Source of the DNA: a virus | Virus record (IMG/VR): IMGVR_UViG_3300030202_000083 | Span: 1 to 31,188 of that record | Reading direction: 5' to 3' (one strand) | DNA length: 31,188 nucleotides | In this document: one piece after another, positions 1-7,667 of the stretch | Layout of the letters: each line of letters opens with the position of its first letter | Numbering within the stretch: position 1 is the stretch's first letter | Program-made: the position numbers and the translations under genes | The notes under the pieces: generated by a model | What the model saw: the letters and a program-made list of their open reading frames with translations, nothing else | Told to the model about the DNA's origin: nothing | Database searches by the model: none

Positions 1-1345
1 CTAGCACAGGGTCATTGGAAGGAAGAAGATACTTGTTAACATCTTCTCTCTTCTTTACCTCTTCCCATAGCTTGTTGACACCCTGATGTTCTTCTGCTGG
101 TTCCTTATCATCAGCGTCCTTGGTGAAGTAGTCATCCAATACAACAATCTTGTTGTGCTTCAACTGCTTGTAGTCATGTGACACTGTGCCATACGAGTGA
201 CCCCCGTCAATGAACACAAAGTCAGCAGTGGGTTTATCCTTCAAAGTTTTGTTGGTGTTCCCTTCAATAAGGTTAAACTCAAAAGTCTTATCATCCTTGG
301 CCTTCTCCAGTGCATAGGCTGTAAGTCTTTCTGACACAGCTTCCACTGAGTTGGTTGCCTTGGAGTTAAATTCTTTCTTGTTAAGTTCTGCAGTGGTGGT
401 GCCAAACAGATCGTACCCTGTATAGGTTACCTTGTCAGCGTGAGCAAACGCTGCCTCTGCCATTTGAATAGCTCTGCCCCCGTTGTAGGTCCCGGTCTCT
501 ATAAAGCTGGAACACTTGTAGAAGCTGATCATCTCAGAGATCTGCTTGTACCTCTGCGCTGACTCCAAACTTACATCTCCAGAGACACCGTTCTTCTGTG
601 CTCCCTTGAAGTGCTGCATCTTCTCAGCCAGAACAGATGTTGCAAAGGCATTGAGATCAGTGACGTTAGGTGTAAGGTTCAGAGCTTTCAGCCCATGGTA
701 CTGGTGTAGCTTGAGCAAGCGTTCAAAGATAAACCCATCGTGCCACTCTCTAAACGTAATGACTTCGTAGTTATCATAGGTCTCTCGCAGGTCAGCTAGA
801 AAATCTTTGGCAGGTCTACCCTTGAGGTTGAACGCAACAAAAGAAGTCTCACTATAGTCAGCGGCAGTGCGCCCCAAGTGTATAATGTCATACTGTTCAT
901 CACAGATGCTGTCAAGAAACTCACCCGTAATTTCAGAGTGCGTGGTGGTATCTGCATCTAGCCAGATAAGCCAGTCTTTCTCCTGTATGATATGTGGATC
1001 AGAAGCTGTCTCTGTCAGGGCATAGACTTTGTGACACCACTTGATAGCATCTAGTCTCCAGTTGTACTTAATCTTTCCTTCTTCTGTACCGTCATGGATT
1101 TTCATCTTCTCTCTGTAATCTATCATGTCCTTTACATTATTCAGATTACAGTAGTTGATACGCTCAGTTGGTATCTCTAGTTCATTGAACCTTAGATAGA
1201 ACGCAGGATCTCCAAAGTCATGGTACCACGCATGTAGTTTGATGTTATCTCCTGACCAGTTCTCAACATAAGAGTTGAGCATGTTCCTCCCGTATAGTTC
1301 AAGCCCATCAGGATTAAAAGATGTTACAATATCATACTTACTCAT
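1..1345 (-). CDS. Glycosyltransferase-methyltransferase fusion, 3' end cut by window edge
   Basis: I translated this frame by hand: it is open for 448 codons from the ATG at 1345 to the left edge, with no stop, so the C-terminus is missing. Residues 1-230 look like a GT-A glycosyltransferase: an N-terminal beta strand (YDIVTSF), then WLIWLDADTTTH at 126-137, where D130-A-D132 fits the metal-binding DxD motif. Residues 270-448 look like a class I SAM-dependent methyltransferase of the Methyltransf_24 type: motif I FIETGTYNGG (281-290), an acidic residue after strand 2 (YDLF, 311-314), FVFIDGGHSYG (376-386) and VVLDDYF (401-407). The gene starts one base after the stop of the neighbouring glycosyltransferase, so the two are probably co-translated. 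It would transfer a sugar and methylate a sugar or glycan; the substrate is unknown. The two-domain call is fairly secure, the specificity is not. Confidence 0.8.
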   Translation of the reverse strand, partial: MSKYDIVTSFNPDGLELYGRNMLNSYVENWSGDNIKLHAWYHDFGDPAFYLRFNELEIPTERINYCNLNNVKDMIDYREKMKIHDGTEEGKIKYNWRLDAIKWCHKVYALTETASDPHIIQEKDWLIWLDADTTTHSEITGEFLDSICDEQYDIIHLGRTAADYSETSFVAFNLKGRPAKDFLADLRETYDNYEVITFREWHDGFIFERLLKLHQYHGLKALNLTPNVTDLNAFATSVLAEKMQHFKGAQKNGVSGDVSLESAQRYKQISEMISFYKCSSFIETGTYNGGRAIQMAEAAFAHADKVTYTGYDLFGTTTAELNKKEFNSKATNSVEAVSERLTAYALEKAKDDKTFEFNLIEGNTNKTLKDKPTADFVFIDGGHSYGTVSHDYKQLKHNKIVVLDDYFTKDADDKEPAEEHQGVNKLWEEVKKREDVNKYLLPSNDPVL

Positions 1346-1346
1346 A

Positions 1347-2120
1347 CTAAAATATCTCCACTATTTTTCTAAAACTACTTAAACTAAATTCAAAGTGATC
1401 AAGCTCTGCTTCCCACTCTTCAGCAAACTCAGTGTCTTGGTAACCGTCCAACCAAGGGCCACCAAGGCTGTAATGAACAGCTTTAATATCATTAATACCA
1501 GAGCTAACACCGGGAATAAAATTCCAACCATGAGGTAAGCTACCAATCTGGTCATCACCGTCAAGCCAGCAGAAGTTAGCACCTGTTTCACTGTTGACCA
1601 TTACCTCATCTAATCTATCATTCGCGGGATGGTCCAAGTTGTAGAGGACAAAGGAGGACCAGAGCTTCTTGTTATAGTCTTGTTGTAACATCCCATCCAT
1701 CTTGATGGCTTCTTCAGGATGGTAATTATGTTTGACACACATAACTGCATAGTCATCATCACAGTAATCAAATACCTCACATACATTAGAAAGAAAAAGA
1801 AAGTCACAGTCACAGAAAAGTACCCACCCAGAAAGGTTGTTCCTTCTGGCTATCTCAGGTACTAGAAATCTACTGTGAGAAAATTCTGTGGAGAAAGGTT
1901 TACCATCTACCTCGTCCCAGTACTGGCCGTCCTCATCTATTCTCCAAGGACGGTAGAACATACCAGAATGGCGAAGGGTCTTGTGGTAAACGGGAGTTAC
2001 CTCCACCGGGAGGGAAGACCTCCGGGTGAGGGAGTGCGAACACACCTTAAAAGGAATATGCTCTCGGGAATCATATCCTAGAAAGACATGCCGTGCTTTA
2101 TTTTTAAGTTCATCCTGCAT
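1347..2120 (-). CDS. GT-A fold glycosyltransferase (GT8-like)
   Basis: This 257-residue protein resembles glycosyltransferases found in marine phages and bacteria. It opens with HVFLGYDSREH (11-21), a typical first strand and loop of this group. STEFSHSRFLVP (77-88) is followed by LFCDCDFLFL (101-110), whose D104-C-D106 fits the metal- and nucleotide-sugar-binding DxD motif. HYSLGGPWLDGY (216-227) is like the C-terminal His-containing motif of GT8 enzymes. It presumably works in the host cytoplasm on a phage or host glycan; donor and acceptor cannot be told. It is the first gene after the only real spacer in the window and sits one base ahead of the glycosyltransferase-methyltransferase gene. 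Its ribosome binding site is poor: AGGA lies only two bases from the ATG. A lipopolysaccharide glycosyltransferase of host origin is an alternative reading. Confidence 0.8.
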   Translation of the reverse strand: MQDELKNKARHVFLGYDSREHIPFKVCSHSLTRRSSLPVEVTPVYHKTLRHSGMFYRPWRIDEDGQYWDEVDGKPFSTEFSHSRFLVPEIARRNNLSGWVLFCDCDFLFLSNVCEVFDYCDDDYAVMCVKHNYHPEEAIKMDGMLQQDYNKKLWSSFVLYNLDHPANDRLDEVMVNSETGANFCWLDGDDQIGSLPHGWNFIPGVSSGINDIKAVHYSLGGPWLDGYQDTEFAEEWEAELDHFEFSLSSFRKIVEIF

Positions 2121-2174
2121 AGTCCTACACTAGCAGGGGATAAAAAGCTAACAAACAAAAAAATTATCTAAACT
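2121..2174 (-). other. Longest intergenic spacer in the window, AT-rich
   Basis: This 54-base gap separates the 1830-residue virion protein from the sugar-modifying genes. On the minus strand it contains a run of seven T, further T-rich sequence and a GATAAT hexamer. I find no convincing -35 partner at the usual distance. The only hairpin is TAGC/GCTA with four pairs and a long loop, too weak for a clear terminator. All other junctions are 20 bases or shorter, so this is the likeliest place for a promoter or transcript end, but the sequence alone does not show one. Confidence 0.35.
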
Positions 2175-5100
2175 TTAATTAATGTTTTCTTTTTGTCTGG
2201 TCTCTATCTCTTCCATACCACCTCCATACTTTTCTAATCCTAGAACTTGATCAGCGTAACGCTTGTGAACCGTTAGCCTTAGATTAAAATTAGGATCAAT
2301 TCTATCAGACATTTGATCTTGTTTGAGGTCATGGTCTACAACATCTTTAAACAGTTTTTCTATCTCATTTCCTATCTCTGCTTTCTCCTCTGCAGAGCTA
2401 GTATTCTTTTGCTTTACCATAAGTCTTAGTATCTTATCAGCGTAATAATCTTTGATGGCATTGCTTTTTGAAAGGTAAGTTTTTAATCTGTACAGTTCTT
2501 GCCTAGGGACGTAGACACTCTCAGTTGCAAATCCTAGCGTCATGGCAGCTAGATCTTTAGGTCCTAGAGAATCTGTTAATATCCTACCCTTTCCTGTGGC
2601 AACTCCCATCTCTCCTGCTTCCCAAGCATTAATCATATTTTGAACCACAGCCAGAGGAGCCAATCTTAAAAGAGCTTTACCTAAATCACCTCTTTCAAAA
2701 GCATCAAAAGATTTTCCTATGGCGTTTGTAAAGAAAGCACCGGAAGGACCGGAGACAAGTTCTGTTACAGATGCTTGCCCTGTACCAGCTTCAATCAAAG
2801 TTCTAAAAGGAGAAAGAGATACACGTTGAGAAATGTCTATACCTCCCCATGATTTGATAGGACCTCTGGCAATTGCCTCTGCATAAGATAATGATTCAGG
2901 TCCAAAAATATCTGTCATTATATCATAGAACGCAAGCTCTAAGTCTGACTGTTGTAGACCCAGAGAAACTCCTACAGGTGACCTTATGATTGCTTTTATA
3001 ACTTCTTTCATATCATCTGCAAAGGGAAGACCGAACATTCCTCCCATGATAACTTGAGGTAGTAGTAAGAAAGCAAGTGTTCTTTTACCTTGCGGAGTCA
3101 TGTTGAGGACACCACCTCTGATAGTTCCGTACTTATTACCTCCGTACTTATGTATAGCATTTGCATATACCTCTGTCATCATGGTGACAAACGGTATGAA
3201 CTGAAGAGTAACCCCTCCTATACCTTTACCTTCAAAAGCAATACGAGGTCTGTTAAAAGCACTAAGATTAAATTGGCTTTCATCTATGATATACTGCATA
3301 GCATCTTCTATAGTTACTATTCTACCTTGATTAGCAGTTTCAGAAGCAAACTGAACCATGGGTTCTAGACCAGCATTAACTATTGCCTTCTGATCTGTAC
3401 TACCTTTAAGCTGTTGTTCACCGTGTGCCTTGACAGTATTGTAAGTGGCTAGTGCTGCTGCTATTCTGTTGGCAACCTCAGTGGTAGAGTATACCCCGTC
3501 TATTATTTTTTTACCAGTCTTAGCGTAGTCTTTAAATCTCTCTACATTTTTTGCATCTACTCTACTAGAAACCTTTTGTTCTAGATTGTTTAGCCCAAGC
3601 TTCTCAGACCAGTACTCTGTGGTAAGATCAGCGTTTTCATTTAAAGCCTGTGTGTTAATCCTACCAATGCTTCCTCTTTTTTGTAATTCATATAGTGCAT
3701 TAAACTGCTCGTTAGCTTCTGTTAAATTTCTAGCTGCCCCTGTCTCAAGAAGTATTTTAGATACATTATCTTTATCTGCTTGGAGGAATGCTTGTTTTCT
3801 TTGATAGTAAATAGACAAGCGCGTGGCAGCTGCTGCAGCTTTAGCAACTTTAGGTTGAAAAATTTTACCATAGGCACCGAAGAGGAGAGAAGCTGTGACA
3901 AAGTTTTGAGTGAGGTTAAGAATAGAAGAAGAAAAGTTACCACCTAGAAAACCATAGAAGGCCAAACTCTTTAGGGCAGAGGCACCTCCTTGTGGAGACT
4001 TAGTGTTCTGCCACATGCTGTTCGCAACATTTACAAAACTTCCACCTTTTTCTACCGCTTGATTTAGTGAGTTTAAACGCTGTAGCTCAGAATTAATTTC
4101 ATCTTCTACATCATTCTTGGCAACGTACCTACCCATGGATACAACGTACTGCGCCCAAGCATTATCATGGTATGAGTTAACATTCTCAGGTGTTATGTAC
4201 CCCGGAATATTTTTTCTCCTCATCATAGAACCTCTAAATCCCTGTCCTTGTATTCTGTCTCTTCTTTGTTTTGTCAAGAGTTTTATAAAATCCTCTGAGC
4301 TTGTTACAGTTTCATCTATAATGTTACCGTCCATGTCCTTGGTAACACCGCTCCAGAGTGTTGTATTACCTGAGAAGTCTTCATTAAGTTTAGCTTCATG
4401 GATAAGAATAGCTTCTAAAATAGAGATATCTGAAAGTTCTTCGTCAGCAAACACGGTATAGTTTTGACTTCCTCTAGATACAGCTTCTACACTTACATCT
4501 AATCCTTTCTCTTTATAGAAAGATTCTAAAGGATCTGTGTATTTTTTCTTTACCCAATCCATGGGTTGCTGATCACTCCTTAGTGTGCGCCACAGAGGAG
4601 CATTTACATCTCTCCGATAGACAACCTTTCTAAAGGTTCTTTCTTTTCCGTTCTTATCTTTTTCAGTAAACGTGGCAAAGACCCTGATAATAATATCACC
4701 CATCCTCATACGGGGAAAGAAGCCTTGCCTTCTTCCTTCTATTACACCTTCCATTTCTATAATGCTGGAGGGAAGAAGGTCAAAAGCTTTCTTAGATATT
4801 CCTCTAGGTGTTCCTTGTTTTTCCTGTATTAACCGTTGCCTTTCATTTACTCTTTCCAAAGCTGCAAGAAAAAGATCAAAGCTTGTAAGCTCACTAACAA
4901 CATCTTCTTTGGTTGACCCTTCTGGTAAACCTCTGAACCCCTCCAATAGAATATCATCCTCTACTGATTCTATATAACGGACAGTACTATAAGCACTACC
5001 ATCTTTATCATCAGCTTCTGTTAGTTTTCTTTTTATGCTTCTTATTCTACTGGCAATTATGTTATCCCACATGGCATTAGCTGTGTTCTGTTCCTGAAAT

Positions 5101-7667
5101 AAAGCATCAACAACAGCTTGATCAGTCTCTTCTATGTACCCTCTTTGTATTTCTTCCGGGGTAAAGTTTAAGTTTAGTTGAGAAGAATGTGGATCATACG
5201 CTTGATAGGGCATGATTTGATCCATGTATTCTTTTCTCTGTGCTAATTTTTGAGCTAGGCTTAACCCCTGTTCTGCTTCAGGAGGAACTATATAAATCCT
5301 AGCCACACTAGCTGCTGATAAATCTCCAGCTCCTTCAAACTTAATAGGCTGGCTAATCATATCTGCTTTGGTACGCATGGTTCTGTACTTCCTACGTGGT
5401 TCTCCGCGAGGAAGAGCAAGCACCAGATTTCTACCTTCTATTCCCTGAGTGATAATAGAAAACCATGTTTCATTATATCTTTTTACAAGGTTATAAGTCT
5501 TTCGTAGTTCAGGAAATTTATCAGCTATTCTTTTATTAGAAGACATAAACCTCATGTACATACCCACACGGTTGAGCATACCTTGAGGTCCGTTGTCATC
5601 AAAGTTTACAGAGTTAGGAGGGTTGTCATCTAACTGCCCTCTTCCTCCTTTGTTATTAGCAGCGTCTGTTAAATTCTTTTTATGCTTCTGCATATCTATG
5701 TCAAAAGCAGTAGGGGCCTTAACTTCTGCTGGATCAAACTTAATATCCACTTGTTCAAATCTTCTAGGACTAAGCTCCACTCTACTTGTAGGATCAACTC
5801 GGAGAAAAGGAATTTGTTTTTTAATGTGTTCTACCAGAGCTAATCTTTCTTGAGCAAGAGGTAAGTTAGTCAAAAGATTAGGATCTTCTGGTATAGGAGC
5901 ATTCATTAGATCATCAACATAAAAAGTAGCAGCTTCCTGAGTTACTATAGGAACTCCGGGTTCAAGTTCAATAGGATTGTCATTTAAATCTCTAAGACCC
6001 GGTAAAATATCAACCTCATTAACTACCCCGGGAGGAAGCCTAGCTGCATTAAACTCTTCTTGTCTTGTATCAAGCTCTGCTCTTATGTTGTCTAAGCGTT
6101 CTTGTAAAGCAGGATTAATTTTGAGAGAAGCTTGAAACTGAGGAGTTCTAATAATTTTCTCCATCTCTCTAAGTTTATCTGTTCTCTCTACCAGACTTTT
6201 AGCTAAGTTCGGTTGAACACCTTCTGTACGTCTAGGGCCACCGAATAACCTAGACTTTCCCTCCTCTCTCAAATCAATAAACTCTCTTTGCAGATCACCA
6301 TACTCATTGATAAACGCAGCAGTTCCATCACCAGATTCAGAGAACTGTTGACCGTCCCTGTTTCTTAGGTTCATGGTATCTGCTAGTTCTCCTACATCAA
6401 CAGCAGGGGCTTCTTCATTTTCAATTTCTGTTACTTGAGTTTCTACTCCTTCTACAGATTCAGTCTTACTATCAGGAATTTCTATTTCAGCGGTATCTTC
6501 AACCTTTACGGTCTCCTCTTTTTCTTTGACTGGATCTGTTTTAGTCTTACCTCCTTTGAGTGCACCTACAACAGCACCCGGTCCAAACCCTGCTATACCT
6601 CCTTTAACAGCAGACTCTAGAATAGAAGAAAGAAACTCTTCATCTTCTATCCCTGTGGAACCTTCTGCCAGAAGAGTTCCTATGGCTTCTTGAGTTCCCT
6701 CTGTAAGACCTTCTCGGGCAAGCTGCTTTGTTCCTTCTATTCCACCGCTGGCTAATCTACCTCTGTTTATATCTCTACCAGCTGCAATGATATTAGCTTC
6801 TGCCTTGGCAAAGTCTCCTCCTGCTTTCTTGAGTTCATCTATTGCAGTGGCTGTACCGTTTCTAGAAACAACAAAGTCAATCCCTGATTTCTCTAGTGCT
6901 TCAGTGGTAGCCTTCTCAGTAAATCCTTTACCTAAAAATTTAAGAGCAGGTATAGCAGCGGCAGCAGTATCCAGTGCACCTATGATAAGACCACCTCCCA
7001 TGGCAGTGAAGGGGTCCTCATAGTCAGAATCACCTGTGAGGTTTTGCATCTTTAGCTGGACTTCACCTGCACCTAGAAGAGAAGAAGGAAGGAAGGCACC
7101 TGCGAGTGCTCCTCCAGTGGCAGTCAGAGCAGCAACAGGAGTAGCAGCTGCACCTACGGCACCTACTGCCGCACCCGCTGCAGCTATTCCCATGGAAGGT
7201 AGGGTTTCTCCTAGGGTCTGGATGATAAAGTCAGTGGTGTTCTCACCAAAGTCTACGTCATCTAATCTAATTTGTGTGTACTGTTTGGCAGACTCTTCAG
7301 CTTCTTTAAGGTTTTTTTCTTCTAGGTCTCTACCATATTCTTCTAGACTTTCTAGATTAAAACCCTGACCAACAGCTTTAATACCTGCTCCTAGAGCAGC
7401 TTGTGCTGTGTCTGCTCCGTAGGCCAGAGCAGGGAGGAAGTTGTCATCTGATGGAGGAGGAGGGACAGGTGCAGGAGTAGGTTCAGGAAGCTCTACCTCT
7501 GATGGTTGATTGAGTGCACTAATAATAAAAGAGAGAACTTCTGCCTCTGACTTTCCCTCAAGTTCAGGAAACTCCTCTGCAGTAAAACCATATTTTCCTA
7601 TGTCAAAAGCAGGAGTGCTGTCCTCCATAGTAGGAGAAGTTATATCCGCTGTAGGAATCTCAACCAT
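2175..7667 (-). CDS. Giant internal virion / DNA-ejection protein (1830 aa)
   Basis: This is by far the largest gene. I recognise no catalytic motif, but its build matches the very large internal virion proteins of podovirus-like phages, which leave the head and form a conduit for DNA entry. The N-terminus is acidic and proline-rich. It is followed by long Ala/Gly hydrophobic stretches near residues 150-200 and 220-245, and by EGLTEGTQEAIGTL near 320 with another Gly/Ala segment. Such segments are common in large polyvalent phage proteins and could insert into the host membrane. The middle is long, charged and helical. Later, FNRPRIAFEGKGIGGVTLQF followed by a hydrophobic segment resembles the module near the C-terminus of such proteins. 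It begins directly after the stop of the 820-residue protein, with GGAAAG just before its ATG. I see no lysozyme or transglycosylase signature. Confidence 0.65.
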   Translation of the reverse strand: MVEIPTADITSPTMEDSTPAFDIGKYGFTAEEFPELEGKSEAEVLSFIISALNQPSEVELPEPTPAPVPPPPSDDNFLPALAYGADTAQAALGAGIKAVGQGFNLESLEEYGRDLEEKNLKEAEESAKQYTQIRLDDVDFGENTTDFIIQTLGETLPSMGIAAAGAAVGAVGAAATPVAALTATGGALAGAFLPSSLLGAGEVQLKMQNLTGDSDYEDPFTAMGGGLIIGALDTAAAAIPALKFLGKGFTEKATTEALEKSGIDFVVSRNGTATAIDELKKAGGDFAKAEANIIAAGRDINRGRLASGGIEGTKQLAREGLTEGTQEAIGTLLAEGSTGIEDEEFLSSILESAVKGGIAGFGPGAVVGALKGGKTKTDPVKEKEETVKVEDTAEIEIPDSKTESVEGVETQVTEIENEEAPAVDVGELADTMNLRNRDGQQFSESGDGTAAFINEYGDLQREFIDLREEGKSRLFGGPRRTEGVQPNLAKSLVERTDKLREMEKIIRTPQFQASLKINPALQERLDNIRAELDTRQEEFNAARLPPGVVNEVDILPGLRDLNDNPIELEPGVPIVTQEAATFYVDDLMNAPIPEDPNLLTNLPLAQERLALVEHIKKQIPFLRVDPTSRVELSPRRFEQVDIKFDPAEVKAPTAFDIDMQKHKKNLTDAANNKGGRGQLDDNPPNSVNFDDNGPQGMLNRVGMYMRFMSSNKRIADKFPELRKTYNLVKRYNETWFSIITQGIEGRNLVLALPRGEPRRKYRTMRTKADMISQPIKFEGAGDLSAASVARIYIVPPEAEQGLSLAQKLAQRKEYMDQIMPYQAYDPHSSQLNLNFTPEEIQRGYIEETDQAVVDALFQEQNTANAMWDNIIASRIRSIKRKLTEADDKDGSAYSTVRYIESVEDDILLEGFRGLPEGSTKEDVVSELTSFDLFLAALERVNERQRLIQEKQGTPRGISKKAFDLLPSSIIEMEGVIEGRRQGFFPRMRMGDIIIRVFATFTEKDKNGKERTFRKVVYRRDVNAPLWRTLRSDQQPMDWVKKKYTDPLESFYKEKGLDVSVEAVSRGSQNYTVFADEELSDISILEAILIHEAKLNEDFSGNTTLWSGVTKDMDGNIIDETVTSSEDFIKLLTKQRRDRIQGQGFRGSMMRRKNIPGYITPENVNSYHDNAWAQYVVSMGRYVAKNDVEDEINSELQRLNSLNQAVEKGGSFVNVANSMWQNTKSPQGGASALKSLAFYGFLGGNFSSSILNLTQNFVTASLLFGAYGKIFQPKVAKAAAAATRLSIYYQRKQAFLQADKDNVSKILLETGAARNLTEANEQFNALYELQKRGSIGRINTQALNENADLTTEYWSEKLGLNNLEQKVSSRVDAKNVERFKDYAKTGKKIIDGVYSTTEVANRIAAALATYNTVKAHGEQQLKGSTDQKAIVNAGLEPMVQFASETANQGRIVTIEDAMQYIIDESQFNLSAFNRPRIAFEGKGIGGVTLQFIPFVTMMTEVYANAIHKYGGNKYGTIRGGVLNMTPQGKRTLAFLLLPQVIMGGMFGLPFADDMKEVIKAIIRSPVGVSLGLQQSDLELAFYDIMTDIFGPESLSYAEAIARGPIKSWGGIDISQRVSLSPFRTLIEAGTGQASVTELVSGPSGAFFTNAIGKSFDAFERGDLGKALLRLAPLAVVQNMINAWEAGEMGVATGKGRILTDSLGPKDLAAMTLGFATESVYVPRQELYRLKTYLSKSNAIKDYYADKILRLMVKQKNTSSAEEKAEIGNEIEKLFKDVVDHDLKQDQMSDRIDPNFNLRLTVHKRYADQVLGLEKYGGGMEEIETRQKENIN

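Noticed and set aside
2121-2174. Sigma-70 promoter or intrinsic terminator
   Set aside because: A GATAAT and a T run are present, but there is no -35 match at proper spacing and no stable hairpin before the T run.
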